Positions 1 to 9,662 are shown, counted from the stretch's first letter. The stretch: 64,000 nt of DNA from Methylomonas koyamae (GCF_001644025.1 NZ_LUUK01000197.1:1-64000); one strand, 5' to 3'. Notes: generated by a model not told the origin, from the letters alone. Numbers and translations are program-made.

Positions 1-55
1 CTGATTTAAATTTTAAACCGGCATTCAAGATAAACACACGAACTTTCGACTTGGA

Positions 56-371
56 TCGAAACCCACCATCCCCAAAATTTAGCTCATACAAGGATGGGTA
101 GAGGCGCTAGCCGAAACCCATCAAAAACACCATCGACTACGCCAAATCCAATTCAGTATAGATGCCGCCCGCCCAATTTGCCGGGAGAATGCCGCGTTTG
201 ACGAAATCATGAAATGAAGAATGTCGTATCTGATTTATCGGGGCATTTCGTTTGATGGGTTTCACTTCGCTCTACCCATCCTACTGTCGGCAATTGACTC
301 GCCCCCGGTCATTGGATAAGCCCTGTCGGTTGTCTCCTATCAGTCGAAACCCGCCATCCCCAAAATTCAGC
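56..371. repeat. 28-bp direct repeat pair (56-83, 344-371)
   Basis: The segments 56-83 and 344-371 both begin TCGAAACCC and end with AAAATT(T/C)AGC. They differ only by A/G at the tenth base and by T/C near the end. The copies lie 288 bases apart in the same orientation and bracket the inverted REP-like pair. No function can be assigned; they could be remnants of a dispersed intergenic repeat family. Confidence 0.6.
92..281. repeat. REP-like inverted repeat pair
   Basis: The segment 92-123 starts GGATGGGTAGAG and ends GAAACCCATCA. The segment 253-281 is its approximate reverse complement (TGATGGGTTTCAC ... CTACCCATCC). The arms match over about 12 and 10 bases with a diverged middle. The sequence type (GGGTAGAGCGAAGCGAAACCC-like) is a familiar dispersed intergenic repeat in proteobacteria. 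The arms are about 130 bases apart, so this is more likely two insertions than one hairpin. Confidence 0.5.
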
Positions 372-405
372 GCGGCTCTATAACGACATCGGCGTAACTC
401 ACCGT

Positions 406-1161
406 TTATGTTACTCCTCCCGGTCCACCAAGCTCGGGCAGGCGGTAGCAGTATAGGCGGGTGCGGCGAGGATCGGCGAGTTCGACGACGGTTTCTGGCG
501 GCCAATCCGGAATCGGGAACGATGAGGAAACGAACAGGCTGCCGGGGCGCATTTCGGCGCGGACTTTGCCGCCGATTTGGATCATCACGGCCGGGGACAG
601 AAAGGCGTAACCCAAGTCGTATTCGGCCAAGGATTGTTGCCAGAGATTGCAACGTTGGACCGCGACATTGGACTGATGTCGGCAGCGCCAGCGGGCCAGC
701 AGCCAGGGCAGTGGCGCTCGCTCCCAGGCGGCAATCCTCAGTTTGGGACACTGCCGCGCCAGCGGCAGCGCGACGCTACCGACGCCCGCGCCGATTTCGA
801 CGCAGGTTTTCGCCCCCTCTGTTTTTGCAATGTCCGCCAGCGCCAGCGCCACGGCCGGCGAGGACAAGAACAGCGGCACGTCGCCGCGAAACGTCCCCCA
901 AAACACCAGCAGCATGACCAAAAATCCGGCCAAGTACCAGACCGGCGACAATTGTAGAGTCGTAGCGAGTACCAGCGCCGGCAGGAAGACCAAATGGATA
1001 GGCAACCACCACTTGGGTTGGCGAAGCAGGCGGGAGAATAGCCCGGCGGCGCCGGCCTGGATCAGTAACAGCCAGCCTAGCGGTTGCGGCCAATAGCGAT
1101 TTAACGAAGCGGTCAGGACGAGTGCGGCGGCTTGGCAGGCCAGAGCTTTGAGCCATTGCAT
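406..1161 (-). CDS. Membrane-anchored class I SAM-dependent methyltransferase-like protein
   Basis: This is a 251-residue protein. The N-terminal ~90 residues are strongly hydrophobic, with probable membrane spans near residues 24-42 and 52-90. A Rossmann-type domain follows, in which residues 120-135 (CVEIGAGVGSVALPLA) match SAM-binding motif I (E/D-x-G-x-G-x-G). It therefore probably transfers methyl groups at the inner membrane; the substrate is unknown. It lies downstream of motB on the same strand, separated by ~236 bases, so it is probably transcribed separately. Seen: motif I and the hydrophobic N-terminus. Inferred: catalytic activity. Only motif I is clear, so a non-catalytic relative is possible. 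Confidence 0.6.
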   Translation of the reverse strand: MQWLKALACQAAALVLTASLNRYWPQPLGWLLLIQAGAAGLFSRLLRQPKWWLPIHLVFLPALVLATTLQLSPVWYLAGFLVMLLVFWGTFRGDVPLFLSSPAVALALADIAKTEGAKTCVEIGAGVGSVALPLARQCPKLRIAAWERAPLPWLLARWRCRHQSNVAVQRCNLWQQSLAEYDLGYAFLSPAVMIQIGGKVRAEMRPGSLFVSSSFPIPDWPPETVVELADPRRTRLYCYRLPELGGPGGVT

Positions 1162-1397
1162 TGCGACCTACTTCAGCCGGATTTCGCGTGGAAAGTCAGG
1201 ACGGGAACGACGCTTTGTCGAAATTGGGTGTTGTTCTTCGGCACGAAGCTTCATTTTCCGGGGCGATGCAGCGGCGTCATAACGGGTGGCCCTAAAAATC
1301 CGTTGCAATACACGGTTCGGCGCCGGAACGTCTTCGATCCCGGCTGAAGTCGCTTCGCCCCTCTTTTCATACTTCGGGACGAAAATCCGTTCGGCCG

Positions 1398-2333
1398 TCA
1401 GGAAGTCGGCCCGATCTTGGTATTTTGCTGTATCGCCGGAGATACATTTTGCAAGGCCGGCAGGTCCTCCGCGCCGTCGTGCAGCACCTGGTTTTCGGTC
1501 TTCTTGTTCATAACGATGATCGAAATACGCCGATTCATCGGATCGGTCGGGTCTTGCACGTTGTAGGAAATACTCGATGCCAGCCCCACCACCCGCAGTA
1601 CCTTCTCCTCGCCCAGCCCCCCTTGGGTCAGCTCCCGGCGCGCCACGTTGGCCCGATCGCTGGACAGCTCCCAGTTGGAATAGCCGCTCCGGTTGCTGGG
1701 AAACGGCAAGGCGTCGGTGTGACCGTTGATCGTCACCTTATTGGGCAGTTCGTTGATCACCGGCGCCAATTCGCGCAGGATGGCCTGAGCATAGGTTTCA
1801 ATCCCGGAACTGGCCAGCTTGAACATCGGCCGGTTTTGGGCATCGATGATCTGGATTTTCAGGCCTTCCGGCGTGGTTTCCAGTTTGATTTGATCCTTGT
1901 ATTCGGCCAGTTTGGCGTTGGCATCCAGCATGGATTCGATTTTTTCCTGCAATTTTTCCAGCTTTTGCTTTTCCTGTTCCTCGGCCAGTTTTTCGATGTC
2001 CTCGGGCGAAGGCGGCGCCGGCGGTGGCGGCTTGTCCTCGCCCATGTGAACCTGACCGACATCCTTGGAGGCCAAATCCGAGCCGCCGGCCTTGATGATG
2101 TTGGCGCGGTCGCCGACGCCGGAACCGCTCATCGCCACGCCGAACGGGTTTTGGAAATACTCGGAAATCCCTTTCTTGGTGGCTTCGTCGGTCGAACCCA
2201 GCAACCACATCAACAAGAAAAACGCCATCATCGCCGTCACGAAGTCGGCATAGGCGATTTTCCAGGCGCCGCCGTGGTGGCCGCCGTGACCGCCTTTCTT
2301 GACCTTCTTGATGATTATCGGTTGTTCGGCCAT
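1398..2333 (-). CDS. motB: Flagellar motor stator protein MotB
   Basis: At 311 residues it is close to the usual MotB length. A single membrane span lies at residues ~24-46, containing the proton-carrying Asp (D30, in IAYADFVTAMMAFF). It is preceded by a His/Gly/Lys-rich cytoplasmic N-terminus. A coiled, charged linker at residues ~105-150 leads to a C-terminal OmpA/MotB peptidoglycan-binding domain with NGHTDALPF and the LSSDRA signature. MotB anchors the MotA4B2-type stator to the cell wall and conducts protons for flagellar rotation. It starts 13 bases after motA and is surely co-transcribed with it. Confidence 0.96.
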   Translation of the reverse strand: MAEQPIIIKKVKKGGHGGHHGGAWKIAYADFVTAMMAFFLLMWLLGSTDEATKKGISEYFQNPFGVAMSGSGVGDRANIIKAGGSDLASKDVGQVHMGEDKPPPPAPPSPEDIEKLAEEQEKQKLEKLQEKIESMLDANAKLAEYKDQIKLETTPEGLKIQIIDAQNRPMFKLASSGIETYAQAILRELAPVINELPNKVTINGHTDALPFPSNRSGYSNWELSSDRANVARRELTQGGLGEEKVLRVVGLASSISYNVQDPTDPMNRRISIIVMNKKTENQVLHDGAEDLPALQNVSPAIQQNTKIGPTS

Positions 2334-2346
2334 CGCGGATTACCCT

Positions 2347-3192
2347 TTACTTGCCGGCTTTCAAGGCCGCTTCGAGTTCGGCAAAGTCGGGCCGAGAGTG
2401 GTGCGGAATCGTGGTCCGCATAAATTCGACGGTCATGGCCGGCGACGTGCCTTTCGCGCAATTCAGCAAGCCCTTCTGGGTGCATTTGTAGGCATTGCTC
2501 TCTTCTTCCAGGCGGGCTTCCATGACCGACGCCACCGGGCCGATAAAGCCGTAAGACACCAAGATACCGAGAAAGGTACCGACCAAGGCCGCCGCGATCA
2601 ATTTACCCAGCTCGGCCGGCGGAATACCGACCGACTCCATCGTATGCACCACCCCCATCACCGCCGCGACGATACCGAAGGCCGGCATGCCGTCGCCGAC
2701 TTTTTGGACGGCCTTGATCGGTTCGTTGCCTTCGGCATGATGGACTTCGATCTCGGCATCCATGATGTCCTCGAGCTGATTGACGTCGACGCCGGTCAGG
2801 ATCAAGCGCAGTTTGTCGCAAATGAATTCCATCAAATGATGGTCGTGGACGATTTTTTCGCCGAAGATCGAGCTGCCTTCCGGATCGTCCACGACTTTTT
2901 CCAGGGATAACAAGCCTTCCTTACGGGCTTTTTGACTCAGCGCGTTAAAGCTCATCAGCAGCTCCATGTAATATTCCTTGGTATAGGTGCTGCCCTTCAA
3001 GGTGGCGGTACCGCCGGCCATGGCCGCCTTGCTGACCGTCAGCGAGTTGCTGGCCAGGAAGGCGCCAAACGCCGAACCGACGATGATCAACACCTCGACC
3101 GGCTGCCACAGCACCCCGAGATGTCCGCCGGCCATCAAGAAACCACCCAGTACGCAGCCCAGGATGATTACATAACCAATGATTACGAACAT
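2347..3192 (-). CDS. motA: Flagellar motor stator protein MotA
   Basis: This 281-residue inner-membrane protein has four predicted spans: two near the N-terminus and two around residues 165-225. The cytoplasmic loop carries the charged KARKEGLLSLE segment that contacts FliG (equivalent of E. coli R90/E98). The conserved prolines of the last two helices are in IPPAELGKLI and GFIGPVAS. With MotB it forms the proton-driven stator. The ATG at 3192 follows a GGGG-rich ribosome binding site. motA is first in the motAB pair and lies ~70 bases downstream of the hpnN stop, so it may have its own promoter. Confidence 0.96.
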   Translation of the reverse strand: MFVIIGYVIILGCVLGGFLMAGGHLGVLWQPVEVLIIVGSAFGAFLASNSLTVSKAAMAGGTATLKGSTYTKEYYMELLMSFNALSQKARKEGLLSLEKVVDDPEGSSIFGEKIVHDHHLMEFICDKLRLILTGVDVNQLEDIMDAEIEVHHAEGNEPIKAVQKVGDGMPAFGIVAAVMGVVHTMESVGIPPAELGKLIAAALVGTFLGILVSYGFIGPVASVMEARLEEESNAYKCTQKGLLNCAKGTSPAMTVEFMRTTIPHHSRPDFAELEAALKAGK

Positions 3193-3262
3193 TGTTGCCC
3201 CTAAAAGTTAACTAGAACATTCAAGCGATGGATTTTGCCGGCTACGCGTTGGCCTCGCCCCG

Positions 3263-5941
3263 CTAAACCGATGGCGCCGGCAGCGGTTCGACCGGTTTCA
3301 ACACCAATTTGCTGAGGGCCGGCAACACCACGAAGGTGCAGGTCATGATCCAAAAAATGCCTATCGTGATGACCAAACCCATGCTGGCGATGCCTTGATG
3401 CGGCGAAAACGCCAGACCGATGAAGCTGGAAATCGTCGTCAACGCACCGTAGAACATGCCGCGGGCGGTACTGGACTGATAAATGTTTTGCTCCTCGGAC
3501 AAGGAGTGGTGCAGTTTCTCGACCATGTGTATTCCGTTATCGACACCCAAGCCCATTAATAAAGGCAGCGCGATGATATTGGCGAAGTTGATCGGCGTGC
3601 CGGTAAACACGGTGGTCGCCATCGTGAACAAGCCGGCCAAGACCAGCGGCGCCATGACCAGCAGCGTATCGACGATGCTGCGCCGAATAAACAATAGCAG
3701 CAACGCGATGGCGGTCAATGCGATGATGATGGCTTCCTGGAACGAAGCGATCACGGCCTTCATCGACTCCCAATACATCACCGGCAGGTCGGTGGCGTCG
3801 GGCGCGACGGCCTGCACGTCGGTGATAAAGGTTTGCAAAGCGTCGAGATCGTTCAAGTCTTCCTTCGGGAAAATCTGAATCCGGTACAGCCCATCCTTGC
3901 TCAGCCAGCGTTCGCCGATTTCCGGCGGAATGCTGGCCATCGTCACCGATTCGGCGTGAAAGCCGGTCAGCAACTGGTTCATCACGGTCGGCAAGGTCCC
4001 CAGCAGCGATGTCTGAATTTTTTCGATAAACACGCCCCGATCGGGCTGCAAGCGGGCATCCAGCTCGACCAACACGTCTTGCAACTCGCTTTTAAAGGTT
4101 TTTAGCGACTCGATTTCGGCGGGTTTGGTCTTCTTCGGCAAATTGGCGTCGATCGCCGCAATCATTCGCTTGATGGCCGGCAGCGGATCGGAGCCGACTT
4201 TCAATTGCGGAAAAGATTGGCTTTGCGGCCCCAAGGTCAGCACCATGTCGTCGATGATCGCCAATTTATCGTCCTGATCCTCCGGCACGAAATCGAACAG
4301 ACTGACGGTCTTGTCGACGGTTTTCAGCGCGGTCAATTTCTTTTGCATGTCGCGGGCCTCGGCTTCGTTCTTGGCCAGCACGGTCAGCGTCATCGGCGAG
4401 GTATCGCGCTCCTTCATCAAATCCTTAAAGGCGATGACCGATTCGGTATTCGGGTCGCGCAAATTCAAGGGATTGAAATCGGTCTGCACCTGGAAGACGA
4501 AATAAATCGCGGCCGCCGCCAGAACCAGCGTCGCGAACGCGATAGGCTTGGCGTAATGCAGCGTAAAGGTTGCCAAGCTGGCGGACAGCTTGGAGGCGCC
4601 GGGTTGTTCGCCGTGCAGATCGTGGAACGGCGGCGCCGGAATGACTTTCAGCAAGACCGGCAAGACCGTCAGCGTCACGAACAAACAGATGAACAAACTG
4701 GTACCGGCCAACAAACCCAATTCCGAGATGCCTTGGTAGTCGGTCGGAATAAAGGCGTACAAACCGATCGAGGTCGTGCCGGCGCACAGCATCAGCGACG
4801 GACTGGTCGCCAGCAGCGCCGAGCGTATCGCCTGGGTCTTGTCCTTGCCGTGCAGGTCCAGATTGTCGCGGTAGCGCAGGCAGAAATGGATCGCGTATTC
4901 AACGCCCAAGCCGATGTTCGACACCGCGAAGGCCACCGAAATCAGGTTGAGTTGCTTGACCGCGACCGACGCGAACAATCCGCAAAACACCATGCCCAAG
5001 GCCAGCGTCGCCAGCGTCGCCAACATCAGCAGCCAGGAGCGGTAAGCCACCAGCAAGATGCCGCACACCAACACCACCGAGAAGATGCTGGCCGTGAACG
5101 TGCCTTCGCTCATGCCGGCCATTTCGTCGTGTTCCAGGCCGACTTCGCCGGTGATCCAAACCTTGACCTTGGGCAGATTGGGGTCCTGGATCTTGTCTAC
5201 CGCCCGGCGTATCGTGTTGATGGCCGGCTCGACCGGCAGAATCTGGCTGAAATCGAATTTAGGCGTAACGAAGATGAAGGCCTTGTCCGATTGCTCTTCG
5301 CTGATCTTGTTTTCGGCGATCAATTTTTGCCAGGACAGCAGGTCGGTTTCGCCGTTCAGGGTTTTGTGCAGAGAGTTGCTGACCTTGTCGATCAATGAAA
5401 CCAGGTCGATGGGCACTTCCTCGGTCTTGGTTTCGGCGTTCAGCGCGTCCTCGAAAATCGAGAAAAACCCGGTCAGGCTGGGATCGGTGGAAATTCGGCC
5501 GATGAAGGGCTGGGCCTGGGCCAAGGTGACCGAAAAATCCTGTAGCTTGTCGGTATCCAGATAGAGCAAGCCGTTGCGTTGGAAAAACGCGTTTTCGTCG
5601 GGCCGGTAAACCTTGGTGAAATGCTCGGTGTCGGACCGCAATTGACGCGCCAAACGCGCGGCGGCGGCCTTGGTCAATTCCGGGCTGGTGGACTCGACCA
5701 CCAGCAGCATCGTATGAATTTCCTGACCGAAGGCCTTCTCGAAATTGCGGCGATTTTGCTGAAACCGCGACTCCGGCGCGATCAACTCGGCGGTATCGGT
5801 ATTCACGCTCAAATGCGTGCTGGTGTATTCGATCGCGCAATAGGCCAACAGCACCGCCACCGTCAACAGCAGCCCCGGCGAATACATCAGCCAATTGCCC
5901 CAGCGGAACACCGCGTTGCGCAAACCTTGTTCCCAGTTCAT
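3263..5941 (-). CDS. hpnN: RND-superfamily hopanoid transporter HpnN
   Basis: An 892-residue MMPL/RND protein. A helix at residues ~20-38 is followed by a large periplasmic loop with SVNTDTAELIAP and YRPDENAFFQRNGLLYLDTD, typical of HpnN. A helix bundle lies at ~275-480, then a second loop, and a second bundle at ~725-885. HpnN is known to move hopanoids to the outer membrane. I chose the ATG at 5941, two bases after the stop of the upstream exchanger gene. The frame stays open further upstream, but there it runs antiphase through the exchanger. Its presence fits a hopanoid-producing bacterium, although no hpn biosynthesis gene is in the window. Confidence 0.85.
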   Translation of the reverse strand: MNWEQGLRNAVFRWGNWLMYSPGLLLTVAVLLAYCAIEYTSTHLSVNTDTAELIAPESRFQQNRRNFEKAFGQEIHTMLLVVESTSPELTKAAAARLARQLRSDTEHFTKVYRPDENAFFQRNGLLYLDTDKLQDFSVTLAQAQPFIGRISTDPSLTGFFSIFEDALNAETKTEEVPIDLVSLIDKVSNSLHKTLNGETDLLSWQKLIAENKISEEQSDKAFIFVTPKFDFSQILPVEPAINTIRRAVDKIQDPNLPKVKVWITGEVGLEHDEMAGMSEGTFTASIFSVVLVCGILLVAYRSWLLMLATLATLALGMVFCGLFASVAVKQLNLISVAFAVSNIGLGVEYAIHFCLRYRDNLDLHGKDKTQAIRSALLATSPSLMLCAGTTSIGLYAFIPTDYQGISELGLLAGTSLFICLFVTLTVLPVLLKVIPAPPFHDLHGEQPGASKLSASLATFTLHYAKPIAFATLVLAAAAIYFVFQVQTDFNPLNLRDPNTESVIAFKDLMKERDTSPMTLTVLAKNEAEARDMQKKLTALKTVDKTVSLFDFVPEDQDDKLAIIDDMVLTLGPQSQSFPQLKVGSDPLPAIKRMIAAIDANLPKKTKPAEIESLKTFKSELQDVLVELDARLQPDRGVFIEKIQTSLLGTLPTVMNQLLTGFHAESVTMASIPPEIGERWLSKDGLYRIQIFPKEDLNDLDALQTFITDVQAVAPDATDLPVMYWESMKAVIASFQEAIIIALTAIALLLLFIRRSIVDTLLVMAPLVLAGLFTMATTVFTGTPINFANIIALPLLMGLGVDNGIHMVEKLHHSLSEEQNIYQSSTARGMFYGALTTISSFIGLAFSPHQGIASMGLVITIGIFWIMTCTFVVLPALSKLVLKPVEPLPAPSV

Positions 5942-5943
5942 AT

Positions 5944-6927
5944 TCAAGCGCTCACCACGGTTTCGATCAGGTACAAGGTATAACCGACGTAAACGGCCAG
6001 CAACAAGCCGCCCTCGACCCGGTTGATACGACCCGAGCCGCGTTTGCCGGCGTAACCGAGCGCGAACAGCGACAACGTTAGCAAAGCCATGACCGGCCAA
6101 TCGCGATTGACGATTTCGACCGGAATCGCCATCGGATGAATCGCGCCGGCCAAGCCGACCACGGCCAGGGTATTGAACAAGTTGGACCCTATGATGTTGC
6201 CGACCGCCAAGTCGTGCTCGCCCTTGCGAGCCGCGACGATAGACGAGGCCAACTCCGGCAGCGAAGTGCCGACCGCGACGATGGTCAAGCCGATAATCAA
6301 ATCGCTGACGCCCAAATCGTGGGCGATCGACACCGCGCCCCACACCAGCAAGCGCGAACTGATCACCAACAAAATCAAACCGCTGACCAACCAAATCATG
6401 GCTTGAGCAAACGACATCCGGTGTTCGTCCAACTCGTCTTCGATTTCGCTTTCCAACACATCGGCCTGCCGGGATGGGTCCTTGGCGCTTTGCCACACCA
6501 TCCAGCCCATCACCGCCGCGAATACCGCCAATTCCAGGAAGGCATCGCTACGCGACATGTCGCCGTCGTAAAGCTGGCCGAACGCAAACAAGGTCACGCA
6601 GAACAGAATCGGCAATTCCTTCTTGATGATTTGCGACTGAACCACGATGGGACTGATCAACGCGGTCACGCCCAAAATCAACGCAATGTTGGTGATGTTG
6701 GAACCGTAGGCGTTACCCAGCGCGATGCCCGGATTGCCTTGCAAGGCCGATAAGGCCGACACGCTCAGTTCCGGCGCCGAGGTGCCGAAGCCGATAACGA
6801 CCATGCCGATCAGCAACGGCGACATGCCCCAAAACCTCGCCAGCGCCGCCGCGCCTTCCACGAACAAATCGGCGCTCCAAACCAATACGATCAGCCCGAT
6901 GACTATCATCAACAACGGCAAAGCCAT
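5944..6927 (-). CDS. CaCA-family calcium/sodium antiporter (YrbG-like)
   Basis: A 327-residue membrane protein made of two homologous halves. Each half carries an alpha repeat: GFGTSAPELSVSALSAL with GNAYGSNITN (residues ~45-85), and AVGTSLPELASSIVAA with GNIIGSNLFN (~215-255). These motifs define the K+-independent Na+/Ca2+ exchanger family. An acidic loop (ESEIEDELDEH) lies between the halves. It probably exports Ca2+ across the inner membrane. It is followed after two bases by hpnN and preceded after 45 bases by uppP, which suggests one envelope-related operon. Confidence 0.9.
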   Translation of the reverse strand: MALPLLMIVIGLIVLVWSADLFVEGAAALARFWGMSPLLIGMVVIGFGTSAPELSVSALSALQGNPGIALGNAYGSNITNIALILGVTALISPIVVQSQIIKKELPILFCVTLFAFGQLYDGDMSRSDAFLELAVFAAVMGWMVWQSAKDPSRQADVLESEIEDELDEHRMSFAQAMIWLVSGLILLVISSRLLVWGAVSIAHDLGVSDLIIGLTIVAVGTSLPELASSIVAARKGEHDLAVGNIIGSNLFNTLAVVGLAGAIHPMAIPVEIVNRDWPVMALLTLSLFALGYAGKRGSGRINRVEGGLLLAVYVGYTLYLIETVVSA

Positions 6928-6972
6928 AAACTACCCTTATAAAGCAAACATTAAAACCAAGGACACGACCGA

Positions 6973-7800
6973 TCAATCGACGGTCCAGTTGACCCAGCCG
7001 CCATAGGCGGTGGCGATGACGACGATACCGAACACGATCCGGTACCAAGCGAAAATGATGAAATCGTGGTGACTGATGTAACGCAGCAAGCCCTTCACCG
7101 CCAGCAGGGCGCTGAAAAACGCCGCGATCATGCCGACGCCGATCAAGGCCACGTCGCCGTCGGTTTTCAGCAAGTCGCGAAATTTGTAGAGTTTGTAGGC
7201 GCTGGCCGCGGTCAAGGTCGGAATCGCCAGAAAAAACGAAAACTCGGTCGCCGCCTTGCGCGACAAACCGAACAACAAACCGCCGATAATGGTCGCGCCG
7301 GACCGGGATGTGCCGGGAATCAACGCAAAGGCTTGGGCCAAACCCAGCTTCAACGCATCCAGCGGCCTAAGCTCGTCGACGCTCTCGACCCTCACCTTAT
7401 GTTCGCGCTTCTCGGCCCAAATGATGACCAGGGCGCCGACGATAAAGGCCAACGCCACCGGCACCGGCCGGAACAACACCGCCTCGATTTGCTTGCCGAA
7501 CAACAAGCCCAGCACCGCCAGCGGCATAAAGGCGATCGCCAGGTTCAACACGAATTTCTGCGAAGTTCGCTCGGTCGCCAGACCGGCGAATACCGAAACG
7601 ATCTTAGCTCGATATTCCCAGCAAATGGCCAGGATGGCGCCCACCTGAATCACGATCGTGAACAGTTTGGCCTTGTCGTCGTTAAAGTCCAGCAGATCGC
7701 CGGCCAAAATCAAATGGCCGGTACTGGAAATCGGTAGAAATTCGGTCAACCCTTCGACGACGCCGAGAATCAGGGATTTGATGAGCAGGGTAATGTCCAT
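6973..7800 (-). CDS. uppP: Undecaprenyl-diphosphate phosphatase UppP (BacA)
   Basis: A 275-residue integral membrane protein with the two BacA/UppP signatures: [17 protein letters not shown] near residues 16-32 and [10 protein letters not shown] near residues 160-169. The Glu, Ser and Arg residues of these motifs form the active site. The enzyme converts undecaprenyl diphosphate to the monophosphate carrier lipid used for peptidoglycan and O-antigen, and confers some bacitracin resistance. Length and start (ATG at 7800) are standard. It heads the minus-strand run uppP - exchanger - hpnN. Confidence 0.95.
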   Translation of the reverse strand: MDITLLIKSLILGVVEGLTEFLPISSTGHLILAGDLLDFNDDKAKLFTIVIQVGAILAICWEYRAKIVSVFAGLATERTSQKFVLNLAIAFMPLAVLGLLFGKQIEAVLFRPVPVALAFIVGALVIIWAEKREHKVRVESVDELRPLDALKLGLAQAFALIPGTSRSGATIIGGLLFGLSRKAATEFSFFLAIPTLTAASAYKLYKFRDLLKTDGDVALIGVGMIAAFFSALLAVKGLLRYISHHDFIIFAWYRIVFGIVVIATAYGGWVNWTVD

Positions 7801-8081
7801 GGTTTAATCAGGCTCCGCGCCTTGTCGACGCTAGAAAGGCTATCAGCATGTGGAAGGGATGTATCGAAAGACGACAAACGACTTTAAAAAAGCCACGCAA
7901 ATGCGGCGGAATTATAGTCGAAAACTCCGCGGCGAGTCAGCACGGCTGCTCCGCCGCGCCGGCCGTGCGTTTCCAGATTTGGCGACCCGGTGGACCCGAG
8001 CGGCGAATTCGCGGTGCCGCGACTTTGCGCGGCGCCCGCCGATCTGCCAGAATGCGGCGTCGGCCGCTTCCGAGGCAATCC

Positions 8082-9662
8082 ATGAACGCTACCCGCGAAT
8101 ACCCGCCGCTGATCGCCGCCTTGCTGAATCCGGCGATGTACCCGCATCCGGTCAAACGGGTAGCGATTCTGGAAACCCATATCTCGTGGGTCGTTCTGGC
8201 CGGGCGCTACGCCTATAAAATCAAGAAGCCGGTCGATTTCGGATTCTTGAATTTCACCGACTTGGCGCAACGCGAGTTTTTCTGCCGAGAAGAGTTGCGC
8301 CTGAACCGACGCCTGGCGAAATCGCTTTACTTGGACGTGGTGACGCTGGGCGGCACGCCGGGAAACCCCGGCTTTGGCCTGAGCCCAACGGTGGAATACG
8401 CGGTAAAGATGCGCCGCTTCGGCACCGGCAGACTATTGGATGAGTTGCTGAATCAAAATCGGCTCACGCCGACGCACATCGATCATCTAGCCGACATCAT
8501 CGCCCAATTCCACGACGGCCTGCCGCCCGCGCCGGCAACATCCGCATTCGGCACGCCGGACGCCGTCGCCGGGCCAGCCCGGCAGAATTTCCAACAGTTG
8601 GCCGAAACGGCGGCGGGCCGGGAATTCGCCGATCTAACCCAGCTGGCGGCCGCCAGCGCGGCCGAATTCGCCGCCGACGCCGCGCTGTGGCCGCGCCGCC
8701 GCCAAGCCGGCCGGATTCGCGAATGTCACGGCGACCTGCATCTGGGCAATATCGTGTTGCTGCGCGACCGGCCGGTCGCCTTCGACGGCATTGAATTCGC
8801 CCCCGAACTGCGCTGGATAGACACGATCAACGACAGCGCGTTTTTGGTTATGGACTTGCTGCATCGCGGCCGCGCCGATCTGGCCTACCGGTTTCTGAAC
8901 CGCTACCTGGAAACCGGCGGCGATTACCCCGGCTTGGCCGTGCTGCGTTTTTACTTAAGCTACCGGGCCACGGTGCGCGCCAAAATCGCCGCGTTCCGCG
9001 CAGAACCAAGCGGCGACCCGATCCACCAGTCCGAATGCCACGCCTACCTTAAGTTGGCCGAAGCCAGTCTGCGGCGGCGGCGGCCGGTACTGCTGATCAC
9101 GCACGGCCTGCCGGGCTGCGGTAAGACCGCGATTTCGCAGCTGTTACTGGAAGGTTTCGGCCTGATCCGGCTGCGGTCCGATGTCGAGCGCAAACGCCTG
9201 TTCGGCTTAAGTCCCACCCAGGCCAGCGGTTCCGGGCTCGACGCCGGCCTGTACGCGGCCGAAGCCGGCCGGCAAACATACGTCAAACTTGCCGACACGG
9301 CCGGCGCGTTGCTGCGGCTGGGCTACCCGGTCATCGTCGACGCCGCATTTTTGAAACTGGAGCAACGCCGAGCGTTTCGCGATCTGGCCGCCGAACTCGG
9401 CGCCGCCTTCATGATCGTTGCGGTGACGGCGGAAACCAGCCTGGCGCGCAGCCGCATCGAACGGCGCCTGACAACAGGCGGCGACGCTTCCGAAGCCGAT
9501 CCGACGGTGCTGGCCCATCTCAGCGCCTCCGCCGAGGCCCTGACCGACACCGAGCTCGAACATACGCTGGTCTGCCGCAACGACACCACCCCACCACAGC
9601 TCCCCGAAACCTTATCCGCCAGGCTGCGGACTTTACTGAACCCGGAGGCGACCCAACCATGA
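8082..9662 (+). CDS. Fusion of aminoglycoside-phosphotransferase-like domain and P-loop kinase domain
   Basis: With the ATG at 8082 the protein is 526 residues; an upstream extension reads through non-coding DNA. Residues ~20-320 resemble the APH/choline-kinase fold, with the catalytic loop CHGDLHLGNIVLL at 215-227 and the metal-binding FDGIEF shortly after. Residues ~335-520 form a zeta-toxin/gluconate-kinase-like P-loop domain with Walker A GLPGCGKT at 342-349. This two-domain architecture (COG2187 plus COG0645) is widespread, but its substrate is not known. The stop overlaps the start of the next gene (ATGA), indicating translational coupling with the alcohol dehydrogenase. Confidence 0.8.
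   Translation: MNATREYPPLIAALLNPAMYPHPVKRVAILETHISWVVLAGRYAYKIKKPVDFGFLNFTDLAQREFFCREELRLNRRLAKSLYLDVVTLGGTPGNPGFGLSPTVEYAVKMRRFGTGRLLDELLNQNRLTPTHIDHLADIIAQFHDGLPPAPATSAFGTPDAVAGPARQNFQQLAETAAGREFADLTQLAAASAAEFAADAALWPRRRQAGRIRECHGDLHLGNIVLLRDRPVAFDGIEFAPELRWIDTINDSAFLVMDLLHRGRADLAYRFLNRYLETGGDYPGLAVLRFYLSYRATVRAKIAAFRAEPSGDPIHQSECHAYLKLAEASLRRRRPVLLITHGLPGCGKTAISQLLLEGFGLIRLRSDVERKRLFGLSPTQASGSGLDAGLYAAEAGRQTYVKLADTAGALLRLGYPVIVDAAFLKLEQRRAFRDLAAELGAAFMIVAVTAETSLARSRIERRLTTGGDASEADPTVLAHLSASAEALTDTELEHTLVCRNDTTPPQLPETLSARLRTLLNPEATQP

Larger units (their letters stand above)
1..405. other. Non-coding stretch with dispersed repeats
   Basis: I find no credible gene in the first 405 bases. 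The stretch contains a 28-bp direct repeat (56-83 and 344-371, two mismatches) and a separate inverted pair (92-123 and 253-281) built on GGATGGGTAGAG / AAACCCATCA. The second motif resembles the REP-like short repeats found between genes in many proteobacterial genomes. Open frames reaching into this stretch from the neighbouring methyltransferase gene are antisense or out-of-frame artefacts. Confidence 0.6.

Noticed and set aside
1425-2423. A 332-codon plus-strand frame opposite motB
   Set aside because: It is antisense to MotB and compositionally biased, with no ribosome site.
5942-6496. A 185-codon upstream extension of hpnN
   Set aside because: It overlaps the Ca2+/Na+ exchanger in another frame on the same strand; the exchanger motifs are certain and the HpnN family starts at MNWEQ.
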